Source: Colwellia sp. 1_MG-2023
GTDB lineage: Bacteria > Pseudomonadota > Gammaproteobacteria > Enterobacterales > Alteromonadaceae
Reading direction: 5' to 3'
NCBI RefSeq assembly: GCF_030546755.1
Contig: NZ_JAUOPE010000006.1
Location: 168,078 to 232,077, forward strand
Length of the DNA: 64,000 nucleotides
Shown here: piece after piece, positions 56,395 to 64,000 of the stretch
Position numbering within the stretch: position 1 is the first letter of the stretch
Layout: every line of letters begins with the position of its first letter
The notes under the pieces: model-generated
What the model was told of the DNA's origin: nothing
Databases searched by the model: none
Seen by the model: only the letters and a program-made list of their open reading frames with translations
Position numbers and translations under genes: made by a program

Positions 56395-56612
56395 AACTTT
56401 AGTTTTCTAATAAAAAAACAAGGAATTTTATTATAGCTTTAAATATAGCAATATAGTCCATCAATTTAACAATAAAATCAATTTTATCTAGGGTTTTGGT
56501 ATGTTCCAATATGGTTAATGTAAATTTATTTCACAAGAAAACACTAAATATTTAATTTTCGTTGTGTTTTATCCAACGGCAATAAATCAATAACATTAAA
56601 AGTGAGTGAGTT

Positions 56613-59600
56613 ATGACGACTGAACGTTACCAATTAAAAAATAAAGTTAGAATTGTAACCGCGGCTTCTTTATTTGATGGCCATGATGCAGCGATCAATA
56701 TCATGCGCCGAATATTACAATCAAGTGGCGCTGAGGTGATTCATTTAGGTCACGACAGAAGTGTTGAAGAAGTAGTCAATACAGCGATTCAAGAAGATGC
56801 TAACGCTATTGCGATGACCTCATATCAAGGGGGCCATAACGAATATTTCAAATATATGTACGATCTTTTAAAAGAGCGTGGTTGTGAGCATATTCGTATT
56901 GTTGGCGGTGGCGGTGGCGTTATATTGCCTGAAGAAATTGCCATGCTGCAAGAGTATGGTATTACCCGTATTTACTCACCAGATGATGGCCGTGAATTAG
57001 GTTTATTAGGCATGATAGACGACATGCTTGAACGTTGTGATTTTAAAACAGGTACGAACGTTAAAAAAGATGACGTCGCCAACCTTAAAAAGAATGATAA
57101 ACAAGCTATCGCCCGTCTTATCTCTGCCGCAGAAAATGCCCCTGAAGAAAATAAAGCGGCTCTTGATAAAATTAGAAAAATATCAACCGCTAGCAAAACT
57201 CCCGTTTTAGGGATTACCGGCACAGGTGGTGCAGGTAAATCTTCATTAGTTGATGAACTTATTCGTCGTTTTTTAATGGCAACAGCGGATAGTAAAATTG
57301 CTATTGTTTCTGTTGATCCTTCAAAACGTAAAACTGGTGGGGCATTGCTAGGTGATAGAATTCGGATGAATGCCGTCAATAATGATCGTGTTTACATGCG
57401 CTCATTAGCGACTCGTCAATCAAACCTTGCTTTATCGGTTTATGTGAATGACACCCTAGAAATTTTAAAAGCGACTGATTTTGATCTGATTATTTTAGAA
57501 ACCTCAGGTATTGGCCAATCAGATACTGAAATTGAAGAACATTCAGATGTGTCTTTATATGTGATGACGCCAGAATACGGTGCCGCTACTCAGCTAGAAA
57601 AAATAGATATGCTTGATTTTGCTGACATAATTGCATTGAACAAATTTGATAAGCGTGGTGCTTTAGACGCATTACGTGATGTGAAAAAACAATACAAACG
57701 TAATCGAGGCATGTTTGAAGCAGGTGATGATGAAGTACCGGTATTTGGCACCATAGCGTCGCAATTTAACGATCGCGGCATGACAGAACTTTATAATGCA
57801 GTGATCACTGAGTTAAACAAAAAAGCAGGCTTAACGGTTGGTGATATCTTATCAATCGATGGTACTTTAGCCAATAAAAGCAGCGTGATCCCAGGTAGTC
57901 GTATTCGTTATCTATCTGAAATTTCAGAAAATAATCGTGGCTACGATGCGTGGGTTGATAAGCAAACACAAGTTGCACAAAAACTTTATGGCATTCACCA
58001 AGCAATTGAAACGGCAAAAGAAACACCCTCCGATGTTTCAGCGCAGCTTATTACACAACTTGAAACGTTATACGCTAAGGTTGAGTTAGACCTTGACCCA
58101 AAAAATAAATTATTGCTAGAAGAATGGGCAAATAAAGTTCAGCGCTATAAAGATCCTGAATTTAAATTTAAAGTGCGCAATAAAGAGCTTTCAATTGAAA
58201 CCCATGCTAAATCATTGTCTGATACGAATATCCCGAAAATCAGTATGCCTAAATACCAAGGTTGGGGGGATATTTTAAAATGGAGCTTACAAGAAAACGT
58301 ACCAGGTGAATTTCCTTATACCGCAGGTTTATTCCCATTCAAGCGTGAAGGGGAAGATCCAACCCGTATGTTTGCCGGTGAAGGCGGTCCAGAACGAACC
58401 AATCGTCGCTTTCATTATGTCTCTAAAGGTATGCCAGCTAAACGCTTATCAACCGCCTTTGATTCTGTAACTTTATACGGTAATGATCCGGCCATTCGCC
58501 CTGATATTTACGGAAAAATTGGTAATGCTGGTGTGTCAATTTGCTGTTTAGATGATGCGAAAAAACTTTATTCAGGCTTCGATTTAGCCGATGCCATGAC
58601 GTCAGTGTCTATGACTATTAATGGCCCAGCGCCTATGTTGTTAGGTTTCTTTTTAAATGCTGCTATTGATCAACAATGTGAGCGTTATATTACTGAGCAT
58701 GGTTTAGAAAAAGAAACACAAGCGTTAATTAAGAAAATTTATCAAGAGAAAGGCTGCGAACGTCCAACGTATCAAGGCGAGTTACCAGATGGAAATGACG
58801 GTTTAGGTTTAATGCTCTTAGGCGTTACGGGTGACCAAGTGTTACCTCCTGCAGTTTATCAAGAGATAAAAGCTAAAACTTTAACGCAAGTTCGTGGTAC
58901 GGTTCAGGCGGATATCTTAAAAGAAGATCAAGCACAAAATACCTGTATTTTCTCGACAGAATTCGCTTTGCGATTAATGGGGGATGTTCAAGAATATTTT
59001 ATCGAAAAAGGCGTACGTAATTTCTATTCGGTGTCTATTTCTGGTTACCATATTGCAGAAGCTGGCGCTAATCCCATTACCCAATTAGCGCTTACATTAG
59101 CGAATGGATTTACTTTTGTAGAGTATTACTTAAGCCGTGGTATGGACATTAACGAATTTGGTCCAAACTTATCGTTTTTCTTTTCAAATGGTATTGACCC
59201 TGAATATGCGGTTATTGGTCGAGTAGCTCGTCGTATTTGGTCGAAAGCGATGAAAAACAAATATGGCGCGAATGCTCGAGCGCAAATGTTGAAATACCAT
59301 ATTCAAACTTCTGGTCGCTCGTTACATGCGCAAGAAATTGATTTCAACGATATTCGCACAACGTTACAAGCGCTTTATGCAATAAACGATAATTGTAATT
59401 CATTACACACTAACGCTTACGATGAAGCGATCACGACACCAACAGAAGATAGTGTTCGTCGCGCGATGGCGATTCAATTAATTATTAACCGTGAATTAGG
59501 TTTATCTAAAAACGAAAACCCAATTCAAGGAGCGTTTATTATTGAAGAGCTGACAGATCTTGTCGAAGAAGCAGTGTTAACTGAATTTGATCGCATTAAT

Positions 59601-59993
59601 GAACGTGGTGGTGTACTAGGTGCAATGGAAACTATGTATCAGCGCGGAAAAATTCAAGAAGAAAGCTTACATTACGAACATTTAAAGCATTCTGGCGAAT
59701 ATCCCATTATAGGTGTTAACACTTTCTTAAGTTCAAAAGGCTCACCAACGGTAGTACCAGATGAAGTAATTCGTGCGACACAAGAAGAGAAAAACTATCA
59801 AATAGATATGTTAGCGAGTTTACACAAAGCCAATGAAGCAGAAACAACTGTGTTGTTGAAACGATTACAAACGGCAGCGATTAATCATGAGAATATTTTT
59901 GAATTAATGATGGACGCTTGTAAAGTCTGCTCTCTTGGACAAATTGTTAACTCATTATTTGAAGCCGGCGGTCAGTACCGTCGTAATATGTAG
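56613..59993 (+). CDS. icmF: Fused isobutyryl-CoA mutase with GTPase chaperone
   Basis: A 1126-residue adenosylcobalamin enzyme. Residues 10-145 are the B12-binding domain ([25 protein letters not shown]). Residues 190-430 are the MeaB-like G-protein chaperone with the P-loop [18 protein letters not shown] and LNKFDKRGA. The mutase barrel fills the rest ([97 protein letters not shown]). The GLFPF loop has Phe where methylmalonyl-CoA mutases usually have Tyr, as in isobutyryl-CoA mutases. It interconverts isobutyryl-CoA and butyryl-CoA. No cobalamin riboswitch is visible upstream. Confidence 0.94.
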   Translation: MTTERYQLKNKVRIVTAASLFDGHDAAINIMRRILQSSGAEVIHLGHDRSVEEVVNTAIQEDANAIAMTSYQGGHNEYFKYMYDLLKERGCEHIRIVGGGGGVILPEEIAMLQEYGITRIYSPDDGRELGLLGMIDDMLERCDFKTGTNVKKDDVANLKKNDKQAIARLISAAENAPEENKAALDKIRKISTASKTPVLGITGTGGAGKSSLVDELIRRFLMATADSKIAIVSVDPSKRKTGGALLGDRIRMNAVNNDRVYMRSLATRQSNLALSVYVNDTLEILKATDFDLIILETSGIGQSDTEIEEHSDVSLYVMTPEYGAATQLEKIDMLDFADIIALNKFDKRGALDALRDVKKQYKRNRGMFEAGDDEVPVFGTIASQFNDRGMTELYNAVITELNKKAGLTVGDILSIDGTLANKSSVIPGSRIRYLSEISENNRGYDAWVDKQTQVAQKLYGIHQAIETAKETPSDVSAQLITQLETLYAKVELDLDPKNKLLLEEWANKVQRYKDPEFKFKVRNKELSIETHAKSLSDTNIPKISMPKYQGWGDILKWSLQENVPGEFPYTAGLFPFKREGEDPTRMFAGEGGPERTNRRFHYVSKGMPAKRLSTAFDSVTLYGNDPAIRPDIYGKIGNAGVSICCLDDAKKLYSGFDLADAMTSVSMTINGPAPMLLGFFLNAAIDQQCERYITEHGLEKETQALIKKIYQEKGCERPTYQGELPDGNDGLGLMLLGVTGDQVLPPAVYQEIKAKTLTQVRGTVQADILKEDQAQNTCIFSTEFALRLMGDVQEYFIEKGVRNFYSVSISGYHIAEAGANPITQLALTLANGFTFVEYYLSRGMDINEFGPNLSFFFSNGIDPEYAVIGRVARRIWSKAMKNKYGANARAQMLKYHIQTSGRSLHAQEIDFNDIRTTLQALYAINDNCNSLHTNAYDEAITTPTEDSVRRAMAIQLIINRELGLSKNENPIQGAFIIEELTDLVEEAVLTEFDRINERGGVLGAMETMYQRGKIQEESLHYEHLKHSGEYPIIGVNTFLSSKGSPTVVPDEVIRATQEEKNYQIDMLASLHKANEAETTVLLKRLQTAAINHENIFELMMDACKVCSLGQIVNSLFEAGGQYRRNM

Positions 59994-60191
59994 TTGTAAT
60001 AAGAAATCAGGGCAAAACTAAATACATTGCGCTAATAATATATGAGCTTGTTTAAATTGAGCTTTTTATTTGAACCCAGCACGTGTATTTAGCTAAATGT
60101 TAACATTGTTTCTAGGACTAAAGTCGTCTTTTGGCATTATCTTTAACAAGTTATGTTAGGACGCTATTTGAATCTATTTGAGTAAAATATT

Positions 60192-61226
60192 ATGACCGAA
60201 TCGAGAAATGAAATTCCTCAAAAGTTTACAGCTTTTCGCATTCACCAAAATAGTGTTGGCGATAAAAAAGTGATTACTAGCGGTTTTGAAAAAATCAGTC
60301 TTGATGATTTAACCGCTGGTGAAGTTGTGATCAAAGTTGCCTATTCTGATATCAATTATAAAGATGCGTTAGCGGCCACAGGAAAAGGGCGGATCCTTCG
60401 TACTTACCCACTTGTAGGAGGCATTGATTTATCAGGTATTGTTGTCTCTTCAAGTGATAGTCGTTTTTCACAAGGCGATAAAGTATTGGTTTGTGGGGCA
60501 CAACTTTCAGAATTATATGATGGTGGCTATAGCGATTATGCACGAGTAAAAGCTGATTCAGTCGTTAATCTACCTGACGGGATAAGTTTACGTGATGCTA
60601 TGGCGCTTGGTACTGCTGGCTATACAGCTGCTATAGCCATTCAACGCATGGAAGATAATGGCCAAAAGCCTGAATTCGGTCCTATTCTTGTTACCGGAGC
60701 GACAGGTGGCGTCGGCAGTTTTGCCATTAATATGCTTGCTGAACTTGGCTATGACGTGGTGGCATTTACGGGTAAATCGGAGCAGAAAGACTACTTAACA
60801 TCACTGGGCGCTTCACGTTTATTAAATCGACATGATGTAGAAATGGGAAAAAAACCACTTGAAAGTATTTTGTGGGGCGGGGCTGTTGATAATGTTGGCG
60901 GTGAAACGCTATCTTGGTTAACTAGAACCACTAATGTTTGGGGTAATATTGCCTCCATCGGTTTAGCCGGTGGGGTTAAACTCGACTCGACTGTCATGCC
61001 TTTTATTTTGCGTGGCGTGAGTTTACTCGGGATTAACTCGGTAGAAATGCCAATTTCTGTGCGCACCAAAGCTTGGCATCGTTTAGCAACTGATTTAAAG
61101 CCTAGTAAGCTTGATGTGATTTCTCCAACAACTATCGCGTTCTCTGATTTACCCAATGCATTTGAAGCTTATGTAGAAGGAAGTGTTACCGGTAGAACTG
61201 TTGTTGCCATTGATGATTCACTTTAA
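60192..61226 (+). CDS. Acrylyl-CoA reductase-type oxidoreductase (YhdH/AcuI family MDR)
   Basis: A 344-residue NADPH-dependent medium-chain reductase. It shows VVIKVAYSDINYKDALAATGKGRILRTYPLVGGIDLSGIVVSS, the nucleotide-binding LVTGATGGVGSFAINMLAELGYDVVAFTGK, and GLAGGVKLDSTVMPFILRGVSLLGINSV, all characteristic of YhdH/AcuI. No zinc-binding cysteines are present, as expected. AcuI reduces acrylyl-CoA to propionyl-CoA. After icmF, the substrate could be another short enoyl-CoA such as methacrylyl- or crotonyl-CoA. It is 198 bases after icmF. Confidence 0.88.
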   Translation: MTESRNEIPQKFTAFRIHQNSVGDKKVITSGFEKISLDDLTAGEVVIKVAYSDINYKDALAATGKGRILRTYPLVGGIDLSGIVVSSSDSRFSQGDKVLVCGAQLSELYDGGYSDYARVKADSVVNLPDGISLRDAMALGTAGYTAAIAIQRMEDNGQKPEFGPILVTGATGGVGSFAINMLAELGYDVVAFTGKSEQKDYLTSLGASRLLNRHDVEMGKKPLESILWGGAVDNVGGETLSWLTRTTNVWGNIASIGLAGGVKLDSTVMPFILRGVSLLGINSVEMPISVRTKAWHRLATDLKPSKLDVISPTTIAFSDLPNAFEAYVEGSVTGRTVVAIDDSL

Positions 61227-61272
61227 TCGCACTATTCAGTTATTAACTTTTTGAAAAGGTGGTAGTTAAATA

Positions 61273-62409
61273 ATGATACAGCCTTCGGATAATTCGCCGG
61301 TTATTTTAACCGAGCAGTTACTAGATAGCGGTGTAAAAGTTGCCTTTGCTACCTTAAATGCGCGTAGAAGCTTAAATGCATTAAGCTTACCTATGATTGA
61401 TTTCCTGCTTCCGCAAGTAAAATCTTGGTTAGCTGATGATGGTGTTGCTGCTATTGTTTTTCAAGGTGCAGGAGATAAAGCTTTTTGCGCCGGAGGAGAT
61501 GTCGTTAGTGTTTATCATGATCTGGTTGCTAAACATAAAATAAACGCAAGAAATACCTTAAACGATGATGAAATATCTTCTTGTTTAGGTGTCGAGTTTT
61601 TCACTAAAGAGTATCAATTAGATCAACTTATTCATCATGCAAGCAAACCGATATTAATGTTAGCCGATGGTTACGTTATGGGAGGCGGTATCGGTTTAGT
61701 CGCTGGCGCAAATCACCGTATTGTTACCGAAAAAACAGTGATGGCGATGCCAGAAATCACCATAGGTTTATACCCTGATGTTGGCGCAAGTTGGTTTTTA
61801 AATCAAATGCCAAAAGGTGTTGGTTTATTTCTTGGTTTAACGGGCATGACTTTTACTGGTGCAGATGCAAAGCGATTAAAAATGGCAGACTATTCTATCG
61901 ATAGTGAGCATATTCCCACTTTAATCGATTCACTGTTAAAACTTGAATTAACGACGAATGAAAGCATAAACCATCAACTACTTTCTGATCTAGTGAATAG
62001 TTTTGCTGCGAAAAGCGAAATGCAAATTATTGGGCAAATTGACAACGAAATAGCTAGGATCCAAAGCGTCACTGCTTACGATAATGTCGTTGATATCTAT
62101 CATGCGATTGTCGATGCAGAAAATTGCAGTGATTGGTTCAACAAGGCAAAACAAAATTTAATGCACGGTAGTCCATTGAGCGCGCACATTATTTATCAGC
62201 AATTAAACCATTGTCAGGGGTTATCATTAGCAGAATGTTTTGAGCAAGAATTCAATTTGTCAATTCGATGTTGTCAGTTTTCTGAATTTACCGAAGGCGT
62301 GAGAGCGTTATTAGTGGACAAAGACAAACAGCCTAACTGGTTTTATAAAAGTATCGAATCGGTAGATAAACAGCAAGTAGCTTGGTTTTTTACGACAATT
62401 AAAAAATAG
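61273..62409 (+). CDS. 3-hydroxyisobutyryl-CoA hydrolase / enoyl-CoA hydratase-family protein
   Basis: A 378-residue crotonase-fold protein of the hydroxyisobutyryl-CoA hydrolase type. GAGDKAFCAGGDVVSVYHDLV and LADGYVMGGGIGLVAGANHRIVTEKTVMAMPEITIGLYPDVGASWFLNQMP match the family, where the Glu in MPEITIG is the catalytic acid. It hydrolyses 3-hydroxyisobutyryl-CoA in valine catabolism. The N-terminus differs slightly from standard homologues. AAGGTGG precedes the ATG and the gene is 46 bases after the reductase. Confidence 0.92.
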   Translation: MIQPSDNSPVILTEQLLDSGVKVAFATLNARRSLNALSLPMIDFLLPQVKSWLADDGVAAIVFQGAGDKAFCAGGDVVSVYHDLVAKHKINARNTLNDDEISSCLGVEFFTKEYQLDQLIHHASKPILMLADGYVMGGGIGLVAGANHRIVTEKTVMAMPEITIGLYPDVGASWFLNQMPKGVGLFLGLTGMTFTGADAKRLKMADYSIDSEHIPTLIDSLLKLELTTNESINHQLLSDLVNSFAAKSEMQIIGQIDNEIARIQSVTAYDNVVDIYHAIVDAENCSDWFNKAKQNLMHGSPLSAHIIYQQLNHCQGLSLAECFEQEFNLSIRCCQFSEFTEGVRALLVDKDKQPNWFYKSIESVDKQQVAWFFTTIKK

Positions 62410-62475
62410 CAGAGTCCGATTTAAATAGAATAGTTTGAGAAAAATTAAATTTAAGCATAAAGATAAAGGTAAGTT

Positions 62476-63237
62476 ATGAATCTTAACGATAAAACAATTG
62501 TGATCACAGGTGGTGGTCAGGGGCTTGGCAGAGCGATGGCGATTAACTTAGCACAACAAGGTGCTAAGCTTGCTTTGATTGATTTGAATGAAGCGTTATT
62601 AAGTGAAACGGTTAGCCTTGTTGAGCAAGCAGGCTCGTCAGCAAAGTATTATTTGGCCAATGTCACTAATGAGCAAGAGGTAGAAAGCACCTTCTCACAA
62701 ATCAACACTGATTTTAATGGTATTGATGGCTTAATAAATAATGCGGGGATCCTACGTGATGGTATGTTCGTTAAAGCGAAAGATGGCGTGGTAAGTAAAA
62801 AAATGTCGTTAGATCAGTTTCAATCGGTGATCGATGTAAATTTATCAGGGGTTTTCTTATGTGGCCGTGAAGCAGCGGTTCATATGATCGAATCTGGTAA
62901 AAAAGGTGTCATCATTAATATGTCGTCAATAGCACGTGGCGGTAATATGGGACAAACAAACTATGCTGCGTCAAAAGCTGGAGTTGTTGCCATGACTGTA
63001 ACTTGGGCTAGAGAGTTAGGCCGTCATGGTATACGTGTTGGAGCTATCGCCCCTGGGGTTATTCGAACCGCAATGACCGATGCTATGAAGCCAGAAATGC
63101 GAGACCGTTTAGAAAAAATGAAACCCGTGGGTCGTTTAGGTGAAGCGGATGAAATTGCTCATACGGTAAAATACATTTTCGAAAATGAGTTTTTCACCGG
63201 CCGTGTCGTAGAAATTGACGGTGGATTGTGTATGTAA
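62476..63237 (+). CDS. Short-chain dehydrogenase/reductase (FabG-like)
   Basis: A 253-residue classical SDR. The coenzyme motif TGGGQGLGRAMAINLAQQG, NNAG (GLINNAGILRDGMF), the catalytic Ser in INMSSIARGG, and YAASKAG (Tyr-Lys) are all present, as is the C-terminal FFTGRVVEIDGGLCM. The family covers 3-hydroxyacyl-CoA and -ACP oxidoreductases; in this acyl-CoA cluster it may act on 3-hydroxyacyl-CoA. It is 66 bases after the hydrolase and closes the operon before a hairpin terminator. Confidence 0.9.
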   Translation: MNLNDKTIVITGGGQGLGRAMAINLAQQGAKLALIDLNEALLSETVSLVEQAGSSAKYYLANVTNEQEVESTFSQINTDFNGIDGLINNAGILRDGMFVKAKDGVVSKKMSLDQFQSVIDVNLSGVFLCGREAAVHMIESGKKGVIINMSSIARGGNMGQTNYAASKAGVVAMTVTWARELGRHGIRVGAIAPGVIRTAMTDAMKPEMRDRLEKMKPVGRLGEADEIAHTVKYIFENEFFTGRVVEIDGGLCM

Positions 63238-63291
63238 TTCTCTTTAATATAAGGCTATTAATTTGGTCGTATAGAAATTAGATAAATTTAT

Positions 63292-63317
63292 AAAAAGCGA
63301 GTTTTGCTCGCTTTTTT
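63292..63317 (+). terminator. Rho-independent terminator after the SDR gene
   Basis: Stem AAAAAGCGAG / CTCGCTTTTT (10 bp) with loop TTTTG and a T run. It separates the acyl-CoA genes from gmhB. Confidence 0.9.
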
Positions 63318-63353
63318 CTATTATGCTTACAAAAACAGATATTTTCTTTCATT

Positions 63354-63890
63354 ATGAATAAAGCGCTATTTTTAGATCGTGACGGCATTATCAATGTTGA
63401 TCATGGCTATGTTTATCAAAAAGAACAGTTTGAATTTGTTGACGGTATATTCGAGCTTTGTCTTGATGCCAGGGATAAAGGCTATCTGTTAATAGTCATT
63501 ACTAATCAGTCGGGTATCGGGCGAGGCATGTATAGTGTCGAGCAGTTTAACTTGTTGACTAACTGGATGGTCGAACAATTTAAAGAGAAAAACGTGATCA
63601 TAGATGATGTTTATTTTTGTCCTCACCATCCCTTAAAAGGAAAAGGGGAATACTTAATTGATTGCCAATGCCGTAAACCAGCGCCAGGTATGATTTTACA
63701 AGCAGCAGAAAAACATCATATTGATTTAAAGCAAAGTGTATTTATTGGCGATAAAGCATCAGACATGAAAGCGGCAATGGCTGCGGGTATTAAAAATAGG
63801 TTATTAATATCAAGTAAGTATGACGTTGAATGCCATGAAGCAAGCCGTTGTTTAACGACAATAACCGAAACTAGCTTATATATTGACTAG
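63354..63890 (+). CDS. gmhB: D-glycero-beta-D-manno-heptose-1,7-bisphosphate 7-phosphatase
   Basis: A 178-residue HAD-superfamily phosphatase for ADP-heptose synthesis (LPS inner core). The HAD motifs are FLDRDGIINVDHGYV (nucleophile Asp), VITNQSGIGRG, CQCRKPAPGMI (the Cys/His zinc segment begins with CPHHPLKG upstream) and FIGDKASDMKAA. It lies about 60 bases before a strong rRNA-type promoter. In E. coli gmhB also stands immediately before an rRNA operon, so the synteny supports the call. Confidence 0.94.
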   Translation: MNKALFLDRDGIINVDHGYVYQKEQFEFVDGIFELCLDARDKGYLLIVITNQSGIGRGMYSVEQFNLLTNWMVEQFKEKNVIIDDVYFCPHHPLKGKGEYLIDCQCRKPAPGMILQAAEKHHIDLKQSVFIGDKASDMKAAMAAGIKNRLLISSKYDVECHEASRCLTTITETSLYID

Positions 63891-63946
63891 ATTGTTTACT
63901 TTATAATCGAACAGACCACTCCGTTAAAATAAACTTCAAAAAAGGG

Positions 63947-63974
63947 TTGACGTTCTCACAGAAATCCCTAAAAT
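63947..63974 (+). promoter_or_regulatory. Strong rRNA-operon-type promoter
   Basis: TTGACG, a 16-base spacer and TAAAAT, followed by a GC-rich discriminator GCGCTCC and the start of a leader hairpin (CTTCTTCAGG...CCTG). An A/T-rich stretch lies upstream, as in UP elements. This arrangement and the neighbouring gmhB suggest the 16S rRNA operon begins just beyond the window edge. The rRNA gene itself is not included. Confidence 0.8.
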
Positions 63975-64000
63975 GCGCTCCACTTCTTCAGGGAGACCTG

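Noticed and set aside
56395..56612. Possible cobalamin riboswitch before the B12-dependent icmF
   Set aside because: The 218-base spacer has no B12-box-like sequence or GC-rich stems; nothing fits the aptamer.
60016..60093. Inverted repeat CTAAATAC...GTATTTAG after icmF, considered as a regulatory RNA
   Set aside because: Only 8 bp with a loop of about 60 bases in AT-rich DNA; no known motif or T run follows.
1..64000. CRISPR arrays, tRNA genes, integrase or phage genes
   Set aside because: No regularly spaced repeats, cloverleaf-like sequences, or integrase/phage proteins were recognised on either strand.

Overview
The window looks like chromosomal DNA from a low-GC marine gammaproteobacterium, most probably an alteromonad of the Colwelliaceae (Colwellia or Thalassotalea type). 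This is inferred from gene content and order: rnm next to trp with a fused trpCF, ycgL/ycgN beside rnd and a lytic transglycosylase, LiuR-controlled leucine catabolism, IcmF, large TonB-dependent receptors, and gmhB directly before an rRNA-type promoter. No rRNA or tRNA gene is inside the window, so the species is not fixed.

Layout. 1-1.3 kb: the end of an EamA transporter and a periplasmic peroxiredoxin-like protein. 1.4-9.6 kb (minus): a complete tryptophan operon led by a type I-beta DAHP synthase, then trpE-G-D-CF-B-A. It is preceded by a leader peptide with three consecutive Trp codons and an attenuator, and then by a second Trp-rich mini-ORF just before the first structural gene. 9.6-18.2 kb (plus): housekeeping genes rnm, yciO-like, scpA, scpB, rluB, rnd, ycgL, mltB-like, ycgN-like and an orphan solute-binding protein. 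18.5-31.3 kb: pntAB, an acyltransferase with a winged-helix-like tail, an AGCS symporter, a DEAD-box helicase, a Cys-rich protein of unknown function, a diguanylate cyclase, a KefB/C-type antiporter, a patatin, and a small secreted DUF3718-type protein whose mRNA leader carries a clear class I cyclic-di-GMP riboswitch.

31.5-41.5 kb: the leucine/isovalerate catabolic operon liuR-A-B-C-D-E plus both CoA-transferase subunits (minus), and a divergent thiolase (plus). Two GTTWACG-N4-CGTAAAC operators lie in the shared control region. Together these convert isovaleryl-CoA to acetyl-CoA and acetoacetate.

41.5-55.5 kb is the accessory region and the most interesting part. It holds a membrane-spanning regulator with an extracytoplasmic GH18 (chitinase-fold) domain whose catalytic Glu is Gln, a transmembrane helix, a decayed kinase-like segment and a C-terminal LytTR DNA-binding domain. 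Then come a TonB-dependent receptor under a LacI-type operator, two tryptophan-halogenase-like flavoproteins flanking a JmjC-type cupin, and a secreted GH18 enzyme with an intact active site. I read this as an uptake and sensing locus for chitin- or GlcNAc-containing glycans. The biochemical role of the halogenase/JmjC trio is unknown. Two related miniature inverted-repeat elements bracket the region at 41.5 and 55.3 kb.

55.5-64 kb: an AraC regulator (minus), the fused isobutyryl-CoA mutase icmF, an AcuI-type reductase, a 3-hydroxyisobutyryl-CoA hydrolase-like protein and an SDR (branched or short acyl-CoA metabolism), then gmhB and a strong rRNA-type promoter running off the right edge.
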